From assembly GCF_002797895.1 (NCBI RefSeq), contig NZ_PGES01000001.1, forward strand, positions 3,658,001 to 3,722,000: a DNA stretch of 64,000 nt, read 5' to 3'. The notes below the pieces were generated by a model. It was not told the DNA's origin, made no database searches, and saw only the letters and a program-made list of their open reading frames with translations. This document shows, one piece after another, positions 12,486-21,177 of this stretch (its first letter is position 1; every line of letters starts with the position of its first letter). The position numbers and the translations under genes were made by a program. This DNA comes from Janthinobacterium sp. 67. GTDB lineage: Bacteria > Pseudomonadota > Gammaproteobacteria > Burkholderiales > Burkholderiaceae_D.

Positions 12486-12729
12486 GGGATTCACGGTGGA
12501 TGCCGCGCCACAGTGCGCAGCCTGCATCTATTGTCGCATTGATCGCCACAGCCAGCATGGCTGCGCCCCCATGAAATGGGGCCGGGCCAGCGCTTCCCGG
12601 CGAAAAATTGTTACAGGGTGATACAAGGCAAGATCATCGAGCTTGCCAGATAGACTAAAATAGGCGCCATTCCAATGCGGCGCCAGCGTCCGCGTTGCGC
12701 TACCCAACCTAATTCGTTTTGGAGAATGT

Positions 12730-13329
12730 ATGAAAAATTTGTACCTGCGCTCGATGCTGGCGGCGGCTTGCGCCGTCACATTGGCGGCTTGCGGCGGCAG
12801 CGGCGGCAACCTGTATCTGAGTGGCCAAGTCTCCAATCTGGCAAAAGATGGCCTGATTCTCCTGAACAATGGCGAACGCTTGCCGGTCTCCGCAGGTCAG
12901 ACTTCCTTTGTTTTCACCAAGCTGGTCAACACCGATGACCGCTACGACATCAGCATCGCACAACAGCCCAAAGGCGCCGTGTGCACGATTACCAATGGCG
13001 CAGGCAAGGCATCGAGCTATACCGTGACCACGGCCTTCGTCAGCTGCCAGACCAATTCCTATCCGCTGAGCGGCACGATCACGGGCCTGACCGCCGACGG
13101 CTTGACCTTGGCCATTGGCAATACCACCACCAGCCCGCTGAAAGGCAGCACGAGCTATACGTTCCCGAATGTCAATGACGGCATCGCCTACAATATTTCC
13201 ATAGCGACGTATCCAGCTGGCCTGACGTGCAGCTTCGTGGGCTCTGCCAGCGCCAACGGCCGCGATGTCGTCGGCACCATGGGTTCAGCCGCCACGACCG
13301 GCGCCACACTGAACTGCACGGCGCAGTAA
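12730..13329 (+). CDS. Lipoprotein with two tandem beta-type repeats
   Basis: 199 residues. The signal peptide ends in LAAC (lipobox), so it should be lipid-anchored. The rest is two copies, about residues 27-107 and 108-199, of an ~80-residue unit with the pattern G-x(3)-L-x(3)-GL-x-L, a TSF/YTF strand and a closing single Cys (FVSC, LNC). The same unit occurs in many secreted burkholderial proteins, but I know no assigned function. The adjacent gene at 13366 is a paralogue with the same two-repeat layout, so the pair arose by duplication. Confidence 0.8.
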   Translation: MKNLYLRSMLAAACAVTLAACGGSGGNLYLSGQVSNLAKDGLILLNNGERLPVSAGQTSFVFTKLVNTDDRYDISIAQQPKGAVCTITNGAGKASSYTVTTAFVSCQTNSYPLSGTITGLTADGLTLAIGNTTTSPLKGSTSYTFPNVNDGIAYNISIATYPAGLTCSFVGSASANGRDVVGTMGSAATTGATLNCTAQ

Positions 13330-13365
13330 GCCACGCGATTCGTCACCACTATATTGGAGAAATAC

Positions 13366-13947
13366 ATGAAGTTATCCTGCCTGCGTCCACTCGCCGCGCT
13401 GCTGTTGACCCTGGGACTGGCTGCTTGCGGCGGCAAGGCCTCGTATGATGTCAGTGGCACCATCACCAACCTGAACACCAACGGCCTGGTCCTGGCCAAC
13501 GGCGGCGTCAACCTGCCCGTTAGCGCGGGCCAGACCTCGTTTACCTTTGCCAAACGCATCGACTATGGCACCGACTACAACATCACCGTGCAGACCCAGC
13601 CAGCCCACATGACTTGCGCCATCAGTGGCGGAACCGGTTCGGCAGGTCACTACCTGAGCATCCAGGCGGCAGTCGTGTGCACGCAAAATAGCTACACGGT
13701 AGGCGGCACGGTCACTGGCCTGACCGCCGACGGCCTGGTCCTGATCAACGGCAATGCGCAAACCTCGGTGGCCAAGGACAGCACGACCTTTACTCTGGGA
13801 TCGCGCGTTGCCGACGGCGACACGTATGGCATCAGCATATTTACCCAGCCAACGGGCCTGAAGTGCAGCGTGGCACCCAACACGGGCGTCGGCACCATGG
13901 GTGAAGCGAACGTGACCACCGTGCAAATCGCCTGTAATCCGGGCTAA
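13366..13947 (+). CDS. Lipoprotein with two tandem beta-type repeats (paralogue of 12730-13329)
   Basis: 193 residues from the ATG at 13366; GGAGA just upstream is the ribosome site, so the in-frame TTG at 13354 is not preferred. Signal peptide with lipobox LAAC, then two ~80-residue repeats (about 23-105 and 106-193). Shared wording with its neighbour includes LPVSAGQTSF and TGLTADGL. Each repeat ends in a Cys segment (VVC, IAC). Only 36 bases separate the two genes, so they form one unit ending at the terminator at 14094. Function unknown. Confidence 0.8.
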   Translation: MKLSCLRPLAALLLTLGLAACGGKASYDVSGTITNLNTNGLVLANGGVNLPVSAGQTSFTFAKRIDYGTDYNITVQTQPAHMTCAISGGTGSAGHYLSIQAAVVCTQNSYTVGGTVTGLTADGLVLINGNAQTSVAKDSTTFTLGSRVADGDTYGISIFTQPTGLKCSVAPNTGVGTMGEANVTTVQIACNPG

Positions 13948-14093
13948 GGTCGTGACGCTGGCAGCCGCGGCGCGGCTGCCAGGGAGAGATATCATGGAAA
14001 TCTATAGTTGATATTCCAAAGATAAATTGGAGTTATATGTGGCGATGCAGCATAATGCATCTGTCTCCTCCAACTCTTCCAAGAATTGGATTT

Positions 14094-14123
14094 AGCCCGC
14101 TTTCACCAGCGGGCTTTTTTTTT
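14094..14123 (+). terminator. Rho-independent terminator of the lipoprotein pair
   Basis: Stem AGCCCGC/GCGGGCT with an 8-nt loop followed by a run of nine T on the plus strand. It lies after the second lipoprotein and before the convergent mmsB end. Confidence 0.9.
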
Positions 14124-14133
14124 GCCCAATTCC

Positions 14134-15036
14134 TCAAGCCGGTTTGCTCAAGCCCGGCTGCAGCATCTGCACGATGCTGGAGAAATCCTGCTGCGCATAC
14201 CCGGCTTGCGCATGCATCTGGTACAGCTGGCGCACCAGGCCGCCCAAGGGCGTGGGCGCGTTCGCCGACAGGGCCGACTGCTGCGCCAGGCCCAGGTCTT
14301 TCAGCATCAGCGCCGTGCCGAAGCCGCCAGTGTAATTGCGCGACGCGGGCGTGCCGTCCATGACACCGGGCCACGGGTTGTACACTTCCAGGGTCCAGTT
14401 ACGGCCCGAACTCTTGGCCATGATGTCGGACAACACTTTCGGATCGAGGCCGTGCGCCACACCGAGGTTCAGCGCCTCGGCCGTGCCCGCCATCAGAATA
14501 CCCAGCAGCATGTTGTTGCAAATCTTCGCCACCTGGCCAGCCCCCGCCTCGCCAGCATGGAAGATGTTCTTGCCCATCTTTTCCAGTAAAGGCCGCGCCT
14601 GCTGCAAGGCCGCTTCGCTGCCGCCGACGATAAAGGTCAGCGTGCCGGCAGCCGCACCGGCCGTGCCGCCCGAAACGGGCGCATCGATCATGGCAAAGCC
14701 CCGCTCGCTCGCCGCCTGCGCCACCTGCCGTGCCACGTCGGCGGCGATGGTGCTGCAATCGATGAACAGGGCACCGGGCTTGGCCGAGTCCAGCACGCCG
14801 CCGGACGCCAGGTACAGTTCCTGCACGTGCTTGTTGGCTGGCAGCATGGTGATGACGGCATCGGCCGTCTGCACGGCCGCGCTGGCGGACGCGGCCGCCG
14901 TGGCGCCCGCCTCGACGAGGGACGCCACTGCCGCCGGCGCCAGGTCGAAGACGGACACGTGGAAGCCGGCGGCCACCAGGTTGCGGGCCATCGGCGCGCC
15001 CATGTTGCCCAGGCCGATGAAAGCGATATGTTGCAT
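14134..15036 (-). CDS. mmsB: 3-hydroxyisobutyrate dehydrogenase
   Basis: 300 residues from the ATG at 15036. NAD-binding GLGNMGAPMA at the N-terminus, substrate segment DAPVSGGTAGAAAGTL and catalytic lysine region GAGQVAKICNN are all present. It oxidises 3-hydroxyisobutyrate to methylmalonate semialdehyde in valine breakdown. It is the last gene of the operon mmsA / acyl-CoA dehydrogenase / enoyl-CoA hydratase / HIBCH / mmsB, which contains every step from isobutyryl-CoA to propionyl-CoA. Confidence 0.95.
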   Translation of the reverse strand: MQHIAFIGLGNMGAPMARNLVAAGFHVSVFDLAPAAVASLVEAGATAAASASAAVQTADAVITMLPANKHVQELYLASGGVLDSAKPGALFIDCSTIAADVARQVAQAASERGFAMIDAPVSGGTAGAAAGTLTFIVGGSEAALQQARPLLEKMGKNIFHAGEAGAGQVAKICNNMLLGILMAGTAEALNLGVAHGLDPKVLSDIMAKSSGRNWTLEVYNPWPGVMDGTPASRNYTGGFGTALMLKDLGLAQQSALSANAPTPLGGLVRQLYQMHAQAGYAQQDFSSIVQMLQPGLSKPA

Positions 15037-15055
15037 GTTCTTGTCTCCCAATTCT

Positions 15056-16183
15056 TTAATGTAGATCGGCCAATGGATGCTGTGTCCACGGCGCGGCAAA
15101 ATACTCGTCCAGATACGCATCGCCGACCTCAGCCAGACTGGCTGGCTGCCAGCGCGGCGCGTTGTCCTTGTCGATCAGCAAAGCACGCACGCCTTCGCTG
15201 AAATCCCCATGAGCGCAGCATTGCACGGCAACGATCAATTCCAGCTGGAACACTTGCGCCAAACTCATGTGGCGCGTGCGCTCACGCATGGCCCAGACCA
15301 ATGCGGCCGAGCTGGGGGCGCCCTTGTCCAGCGAGTGGGCCGCCTTTTGCAGCCATGCCACATCGCCGTCATAGGCGGCAATGGCGGCCACCACTTCGGG
15401 CAAGGTGGGCGCTTGCGTCAGCGCGGCGATGGCATCGAAGTTGGCGCGCACTTCGGAGACGGGCAGCATGGATGCGGGGGCCGAGAAACCGCGCAGCAAG
15501 CGGTCCAGCTGCTCGCTGTTCGCCTGCGAACTGGCTTGCCATTGCGCCAGCGCCAGAGAGTCGAGCACCATGGCGCGCTCTTCCTGGCGCAGGAAATAGT
15601 CGCCGAGACCGGTGAACAGGGCGTCGGTCGCGTTCATCGGCGCACCCGTCAGCCCCAGGAACAGGCCGCTGCGGCCCGGCATGCGGCCCAGGAACCAGCT
15701 GCCGCCCACGTCCGGGAACAGGCCGATGGTGATTTCCGGCATGGCGATGCGCGTGCTTTCCGTCACGACGCGGTGGCTGGCGCCCGCCATCAGGCCCAGG
15801 CCGCCCCCCATGACGATGCCGCCGCCCCACACCAGCAGCGGCTTTACGTACGTATGGATGCGGTGGTCGAGCCGGTATTCCTCGGCAAAGAAGGCCAGCG
15901 CCTGCGGGTTCGGCACGACACCGGGCTGCTCGGCAACTGCCGAGCGCAAGCTGCGCACATCGCCGCCCGCGCAAAAGGCCTTGTCGGTCGACGATTGCAG
16001 CACCACGCAGGCGATGGCCGCGTCACTGGCCCAGCGCACGAGGGCGCCATCGATGGCGCGTATCATGTCCAGCGTCAATGCATGCAAGGATTTCGGCGCA
16101 TCGAGGGTGATGACGCCCAGCTTCATGCCACCGGGACAGTCACGCTCCTCCAGTTTCACTGTTTCAACCAAGGTTTCAGCCAT
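15056..16183 (-). CDS. 3-hydroxyisobutyryl-CoA hydrolase (HIBCH type)
   Basis: 375 residues of the crotonase superfamily. HIBCH features rather than simple hydratase: WGGGIVMGGGLGLMAGASHRV, MPEITIGLFPDVGGSWFL, and the long C-terminal part ending in a short positively charged segment. It cleaves 3-hydroxyisobutyryl-CoA to free 3-hydroxyisobutyrate, the substrate of the downstream mmsB. Its start overlaps the end of the upstream hydratase by eight bases. Confidence 0.93.
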   Translation of the reverse strand: MAETLVETVKLEERDCPGGMKLGVITLDAPKSLHALTLDMIRAIDGALVRWASDAAIACVVLQSSTDKAFCAGGDVRSLRSAVAEQPGVVPNPQALAFFAEEYRLDHRIHTYVKPLLVWGGGIVMGGGLGLMAGASHRVVTESTRIAMPEITIGLFPDVGGSWFLGRMPGRSGLFLGLTGAPMNATDALFTGLGDYFLRQEERAMVLDSLALAQWQASSQANSEQLDRLLRGFSAPASMLPVSEVRANFDAIAALTQAPTLPEVVAAIAAYDGDVAWLQKAAHSLDKGAPSSAALVWAMRERTRHMSLAQVFQLELIVAVQCCAHGDFSEGVRALLIDKDNAPRWQPASLAEVGDAYLDEYFAAPWTQHPLADLH

Positions 16184-16961
16184 TGCGCCACTCCGCCGGA
16201 CGTTTTTCCAGGAACGCTTGCACGCCCTCTTTCTGGTCTTGCGTATCGAACAGGCCGAGGAACAGGGTGCGCTCGTCGGGCAGGGAATTGACCAGGGGAC
16301 GGCTGCGCGCGCCCTGGATCAGGGTCTTGCACGCCGTCACGCTGCTGGGGCTTTGGCGCGCCACCTTGGCGGCCAGGGCAAGGGCCGTGGCGGCAGCCTT
16401 GCCGGTTGGCACGACTTCCTCGACGAGGCCGATGGCCAGGGCCTTGGCTGCATCGACGCGCTCGCCGCACAGTATCATGCGCTTGGCCCAGCCTTCGCCC
16501 ACCAGCCACGGCAAGTGCTGCGTGCCGCCCGCGCACGGCAGCAAGCCGACCGATGCTTCCGGCAAGGCCATCTGCGCGTGTTCTTCCGCGATGCGGATGT
16601 CGCAGGCCAGCGCGCACTCAAGTCCGCCGCCCATGGCATAGCCATTGATGGCGGCAATACTGACGCCGCGAAACGCGGACAGCGCCTCGAACGCTTGGCC
16701 AAAGGCGGCGGCCATGGCGAAGGCCGTGTCCTTGTTACCGTCGGCAAATACGTTCAAGTCGGCGCCGGCCGAGAAGAACTTGGCGCCGCCGCCCGTGATC
16801 ACGAGCGCGTACACGTCCGGGTCGGCATTCAGGTCAGCCACCAGCTGCGTCAGCGCGTTCAGGCTGGCCAGGGTCCACGTGTGGGCGGGCGGATTGTCGA
16901 GGGTCACCAGGGCCGTGTGGCCACGGCGTTCCAGCAGTAAATTTGTATATACTTTGCTCAT
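16176..16961 (-). CDS. Enoyl-CoA hydratase (probable methacrylyl-CoA hydratase)
   Basis: 261 residues, standard crotonase length. The oxyanion-hole loop is AINGYAMGGGLECALACDIRIA (one catalytic glutamate in GGGLE) and the second acid lies in LPEASVGLLPCAGGTQ. From its place between an acyl-CoA dehydrogenase and HIBCH, it most likely hydrates methacrylyl-CoA to 3-hydroxyisobutyryl-CoA. The start overlaps the dehydrogenase stop by four bases. Confidence 0.9.
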   Translation of the reverse strand: MSKVYTNLLLERRGHTALVTLDNPPAHTWTLASLNALTQLVADLNADPDVYALVITGGGAKFFSAGADLNVFADGNKDTAFAMAAAFGQAFEALSAFRGVSIAAINGYAMGGGLECALACDIRIAEEHAQMALPEASVGLLPCAGGTQHLPWLVGEGWAKRMILCGERVDAAKALAIGLVEEVVPTGKAAATALALAAKVARQSPSSVTACKTLIQGARSRPLVNSLPDERTLFLGLFDTQDQKEGVQAFLEKRPAEWRNG

Positions 16962-18118
16962 CGTAAGGTCTCCGTGGCGCCGTCTTTCAAAATCGCTCGC
17001 GCGACGATCAGGCGCATGATTTCATTCGTCCCTTCCAGGATCTGGTGCACCCGCGTGTCGCGCACGTGGCGCTCGAGCGGGTACTCGCGGATATAGCCGT
17101 AGCCGCCATGCAATTGCAGCGCATCGTTGGCCACATTAAAACCCACATCCGTGGCGAAACGCTTTGCCATGGCGCAATACGCCGTGGCGTCCGGGCTTTC
17201 CTGGTCGAGTTTCCAGGCCGCCAGGCGCACCATCTGGCGCGCCGCCACCAGTTCCGTCAGCATGTCGGCCAGCTTGAATTGCAAGGCCTGGAATTGCGCC
17301 AGCTCGCGGCCGAACTGCGTGCGCTCCTTCATGTACGCTTGCGCCCGGCTCAAGGCCGCCTGCGCCGTGCCCACCGAGCACACGGCGATATTGATGCGCC
17401 CGCCATCGATGCCCTTCATGGCGATGGCAAAGCCTTCGCCTTCCGCGCCCAGCAAGTTGGCTGCCGGCACTTTCACCTGGTCGAAACTGATGATGCGCGT
17501 GGGCTGGCTGTTCCAGCCCATCTTTTCTTCCTTCTTGCCATACACGATGCCGGGCAAATTCGCCGGCACGGCAAACGCGGAAATGCCGGCCGCGCCCTCG
17601 CCGCCGGTTCTCGCCATGACGATCAGCATGTCCGTCTGGCCCGCGCCCGAAATGAAGGCCTTGGTTCCATCCAGCACATAAAAGTCGCCATCCCTGACAG
17701 CTTTCGTGCGCAAGGATGCCGCGTCGGAACCCGACTGCGGTTCCGTCAGGCAATAGCTGGCCAGCTTCTGGCCGGCGGCCAGGGCCGGTACCCATTCGTC
17801 GCACAGGGCTTCCTGCCCCCAGCGCGACAGCATCCAGGTGGCCATGTTGTGAATCGTGATGTAAGCCGTGGTCGAGGTGCAACCACCGGCCAGCTCTTCA
17901 AACACGATGGCCGCGTCCTGGCGGGTGAGGCCCAGGCCGCCCCAGCGCTGCGGCGTGTACAGGCCGCAAAAGCCCATCTCGCCCGCCTTGGCGATGGTTT
18001 CCACAGGGAAAATCGATTCCGCGTCCCAATGGGCCGCGTGCGGCGCCAGTTCGCCTTCGGCAAACGCGCGCGCCGCCTGCTGGAACTCGCGCTGCTCGTC
18101 GCTCAGTTCAAAGTCCAT
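16958..18118 (-). CDS. Acyl-CoA dehydrogenase, probable isobutyryl-CoA dehydrogenase
   Basis: 386 residues, FAD-dependent. Signatures: YCLTEPQSGSDAASLRTKA (flavin site), GWNSQPTRIISFDQVKVP, and the C-terminal catalytic glutamate in HQILEGTNEIMRL (about 372). The length and the GYGYIREYPLERHVRDTRVHQ stretch fit the short-branched/isobutyryl-CoA group. It makes methacrylyl-CoA from isobutyryl-CoA in valine breakdown, consistent with the four neighbours. Confidence 0.9.
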   Translation of the reverse strand: MDFELSDEQREFQQAARAFAEGELAPHAAHWDAESIFPVETIAKAGEMGFCGLYTPQRWGGLGLTRQDAAIVFEELAGGCTSTTAYITIHNMATWMLSRWGQEALCDEWVPALAAGQKLASYCLTEPQSGSDAASLRTKAVRDGDFYVLDGTKAFISGAGQTDMLIVMARTGGEGAAGISAFAVPANLPGIVYGKKEEKMGWNSQPTRIISFDQVKVPAANLLGAEGEGFAIAMKGIDGGRINIAVCSVGTAQAALSRAQAYMKERTQFGRELAQFQALQFKLADMLTELVAARQMVRLAAWKLDQESPDATAYCAMAKRFATDVGFNVANDALQLHGGYGYIREYPLERHVRDTRVHQILEGTNEIMRLIVARAILKDGATETLR

Positions 18119-18127
18119 GCCAGCTCC

Positions 18128-19636
18128 TTATTTGAGGCTGATGGTGGTGTTGACCTTGCCCACCGAGGCCGCGTCCGTAAACCAGCGCTGGGTAATCGTT
18201 TGCGTCTGCGTGTAAAACAGCACGACTTGCTTGCCGAAAGGGCCCAGGTCGCCCAACTTGGAGCCGCGCGAACCCGTAAAGCTGAACAGGGGAACGGGCA
18301 CGGGAATGGGCACGTTGATGCCGACCTGGCCCACGTCGATTTCTTCCTGGAAGTAGCGCGCGGCCGCGCCGCTTTGCGTAAACAGCGCCGTGCCATTGCC
18401 GTTCGGATTCGCGTTCACGAGGGCGATCGCTTCACCCAGGGTGTCGACTTCGACGACGATCAGGACGGGTCCAAAGATTTCCTGGTCATACACGACCATG
18501 CCGGGTTTCACGCCGGACAGAATCGTCGGTCCCACGAAGTTACCGTTCGGATAGCCATCGACTTTCACGTCGCGGCCATCGAGGGTCAGCACGGCGCCCT
18601 GTTCGATGCCCTTGGCGACGAGGCTATGCACGCGCTCCTTGGCGGCGCAGGAAATGACGGGACCGAGGTCGGGATTGTCCTTGCCCGCGCCCACGGTCAA
18701 CGTTTGCGCCTTGGCGGCCAGTTCCGGCAGCCACTCGCGCGCTTCGCCCACCAGCACGGCGACGGAGGCGGCCATGCAGCGCTGGCCGGCGGCACCGAAG
18801 CCCGCACCCAGCAACTGGTTCAAGGTCTGTTCTTTATTTGCATCCGGCAAGACGACGGCGTGGTTCTTGGCGCCCATCATGCATTGCGCGCGCTTGCCGT
18901 TCAGGCTGGCGCGCTGGTACACATGCGTGCCCACCTTGCTCGAGCCCACGAACGAGATCGCCTTGATGTCCCGGTGGTCGCACAGGGCGTTGACGACGTC
19001 TTCGCCGCCGTGGATCACGTTCAGCACGCCAGCCGGGATGCCCGCCTGCAAGGCCAGGCGCACGAGTTTTTCCGTCACGAGCGGGTCTTGCTCCGATGGT
19101 TTCAACACGAAAGTATTGCCGCAGGCAATTGCCATCGGGAACATCCACAGCGGGATCATGGCGGGGAAATTGAACGGGGTAATGCCGGCGCACACACCCA
19201 GCGGCTGCATCACGCTGTAGGTATCGACGCCGCCGGCCACGTTTTGCGCGTATTCGCCCATTTGCAACGTGCCGATATTGGCGGCATGTTCCACCACTTC
19301 CAGGCCACGGAAGACGTCGCCTTCCGCGTCGAGCAAGGTCTTGCCCTGTTCCATCGTCAAGGTGGCGGCCAGGTCGGCCATGTTTTCGCGGATCAGCTGC
19401 TGCAATTTGAGGAAAATGCGGGCGCGCGCGCCGATCGGCGTCTTGCGCCAGGTTTTGAAGGCGCGCTGGGCCGAGGCGATGGCCGCGTTGACTTCGTCCG
19501 GCGTGGCAAACGGCACCTTGGCCAGAACTTCCTGCGTGGCCGGGTTGACGACGTCGCGCCAGACGGTGGTTTGGGATTCAACCCACTCGCCGTTGATCAA
19601 CAGTGGAACGGTCGGAATAGTGTTTTGCGTGGTCAC
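18128..19636 (-). CDS. mmsA: CoA-acylating methylmalonate-semialdehyde dehydrogenase
   Basis: 502 residues if started at the GTG at 19636 (VTTQNTIPT), which has AGGAGA five bases upstream; the ATG at 19651 would place that ribosome site inside the gene. Aldehyde dehydrogenase fold with [16 protein letters not shown], catalytic Cys287 in [10 protein letters not shown], and the [18 protein letters not shown] ending typical of MmsA. It turns methylmalonate semialdehyde into propionyl-CoA. First gene of the valine operon, opposite the XRE/ScfR-type regulator. Confidence 0.95.
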   Translation of the reverse strand: MTTQNTIPTVPLLINGEWVESQTTVWRDVVNPATQEVLAKVPFATPDEVNAAIASAQRAFKTWRKTPIGARARIFLKLQQLIRENMADLAATLTMEQGKTLLDAEGDVFRGLEVVEHAANIGTLQMGEYAQNVAGGVDTYSVMQPLGVCAGITPFNFPAMIPLWMFPMAIACGNTFVLKPSEQDPLVTEKLVRLALQAGIPAGVLNVIHGGEDVVNALCDHRDIKAISFVGSSKVGTHVYQRASLNGKRAQCMMGAKNHAVVLPDANKEQTLNQLLGAGFGAAGQRCMAASVAVLVGEAREWLPELAAKAQTLTVGAGKDNPDLGPVISCAAKERVHSLVAKGIEQGAVLTLDGRDVKVDGYPNGNFVGPTILSGVKPGMVVYDQEIFGPVLIVVEVDTLGEAIALVNANPNGNGTALFTQSGAAARYFQEEIDVGQVGINVPIPVPVPLFSFTGSRGSKLGDLGPFGKQVVLFYTQTQTITQRWFTDAASVGKVNTTISLK

Positions 19637-19666
19637 TCGGTGTCTCCTCATTGGGGTATAGGTCTG

Positions 19667-19765
19667 TTTGCATTATTCGCACAACCGCCGCCGCGAACAA
19701 GGCGTGAAAATGCGAGATAATGCAAAGCTGAATCTGTTAATCTGCAAAGATTGTAAATTTGCAGA
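19667..19765. promoter_or_regulatory. Operator array with four TTTGC/GCAAA half-sites
   Basis: The mmsA-regulator intergenic region holds two inverted pairs. TTTGCATTAT (19667-19676) is the exact reverse complement of ATAATGCAAA (19717-19726), and TCTGCAAA (19741-19748) of TTTGCAGA (19758-19765, 9-nt spacer). RamB/PrpR-like regulators of the ScfR group are known to bind TTTGCAAA-type sites, so these are the probable binding sites of the divergent regulator. Confidence 0.65.
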
Positions 19766-19793
19766 CTCCACAAACCGGGGAAGAGGAAACGCG

Positions 19794-21176
19794 ATGGCAA
19801 AGGTTTTCATGGGCGTGCGCCTGCAGCGGCTGCGCGAGGAACGGCGCATGACGCAGGTGGCGCTGGCCAAGTCCCTGGGCATTTCCCCCAGCTACCTGAA
19901 CCAGATGGAGCGCAACCAGCGTCCGCTGACGGTGCCTATTTTGCTGCGCATCGGCACGGTGCTGGGGGTCGATCCGCAAATCTTTTCCGAACACGACAGC
20001 GCCAGCCTGGTGGCCGACGTGCGCGACGTGTTCGGCGAATTGCCGGACGCGCCGCCCACCTCGATGGCGGAACTCAAGATGCTGGTGGAAAACATGCCGG
20101 AACTGGCCCGCTCGATTTTGCTGCTGCAGCGGCGCTACCGCGTGATGGCGGAGCGGGCCGATACCCTGGCCGCGCGCCTCGACGACGGCAGCCGCGGCGC
20201 CAGCTCGGCGGCCCCGTCCACGGACGAGGAAGTGCGCGAATACCTGAACCGGCGGCAAAACTACATCGATGAACTGGACCGGGCGGCGGAACTGGTGGCG
20301 GGCGAACTCGATCCCGCCCTGCGCACGCTCGACGCGCTGCAAGGCCGGCTGCAGGAACGCCATGGCATCGCAGTGCGCTTGTCCGATGGCGACGCGGGCA
20401 TGGTGCGCAAGCACCGCTACGACGCCCAGCAACAGATTTTATGGCTGCCCGACACTCTGACGGGCGGCCAGCGCGCCTTCCAGATGGCGGCGCAAATCAG
20501 CCTGCTCGAGCACAGCGACTTGATCGACGCTCTCGTGCTGGCGGCGGGATTGTCCGGCGCGGCCGCGCAAACGGGCGCGCGCCTGGCGTTCTCGAATTAT
20601 TTTGCGGGCGCCCTGCTGATGCCGTATCAGCGCTTCCTGCAGGCGGCGGAAACGCGCGCCTACGATATCGAGCGCCTGGCGCACCAGTTCGGCGTGGGCT
20701 TCGAAGCCGTGTGCCACCGCCTGAGCACCATGCAGCGCCCCGATGCGGCGGGGCTGCCGTTTTTCTTCGTGCGGGTCGACCGCGCGGGCAATGTCTCGAA
20801 GCGCCAGTCGGCCACGGACTTTCATTTCTCGAGAGTGGGCGGCACCTGCCCGCTGTGGATCGTCTACGACGCCTTCAGCCATCCGGGCCAGGTGCTCACG
20901 CAAGTGGCCAGCATGCCGGACGGCTGCACCTATCTGTGGATCGCGCGCCAGGTCAGCACGGCGTCGCCGGGCTTTCGCGCACCGGGCAAGACGTTTGCCG
21001 TGGCGCTGGGCTGCGACATCTCGCAGGCGCACCGGCTGATCTATTCAAAGGGACTCGATCTGCACGATCCTTCCAGCGCCACGCCGATCGGCACGGGCTG
21101 CAAGGTGTGCGAGCGCCAAAGCTGCCCGCAGCGGGCGTTTCCGTCGCTGCTGGCGCCGCCGCCAGCGTCAGCCTGA
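19794..21176 (+). CDS. XRE-family regulator of the short-chain fatty acyl (ScfR) type
   Basis: 460 residues from the ATG at 19794 (GAGGAAA ribosome site just before). N-terminal Cro/CI helix-turn-helix (about 8-62; TQVALAKSLGISPSYLNQMERNQRP), then an IrrE/ImmA-like domain of which the usual HExxH is not seen (MAAQISLLEHSDLIDALV instead), and the C-terminal DUF2083 domain with a Cys cluster (GCKVCERQSCPQR). This architecture is that of PrpR/RamB/MccR regulators that sense short acyl-CoAs. Divergent from the valine operon, so it likely senses propionyl- or methylmalonyl-type CoA. Family sure; ligand inferred. Confidence 0.88.
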   Translation: MAKVFMGVRLQRLREERRMTQVALAKSLGISPSYLNQMERNQRPLTVPILLRIGTVLGVDPQIFSEHDSASLVADVRDVFGELPDAPPTSMAELKMLVENMPELARSILLLQRRYRVMAERADTLAARLDDGSRGASSAAPSTDEEVREYLNRRQNYIDELDRAAELVAGELDPALRTLDALQGRLQERHGIAVRLSDGDAGMVRKHRYDAQQQILWLPDTLTGGQRAFQMAAQISLLEHSDLIDALVLAAGLSGAAAQTGARLAFSNYFAGALLMPYQRFLQAAETRAYDIERLAHQFGVGFEAVCHRLSTMQRPDAAGLPFFFVRVDRAGNVSKRQSATDFHFSRVGGTCPLWIVYDAFSHPGQVLTQVASMPDGCTYLWIARQVSTASPGFRAPGKTFAVALGCDISQAHRLIYSKGLDLHDPSSATPIGTGCKVCERQSCPQRAFPSLLAPPPASA

Positions 21177-21177
21177 T

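Noticed and set aside
17045..19720. 891-codon open frame opposite the valine operon
   Set aside because: Covers two real genes in antisense, no start context and no recognisable domain.
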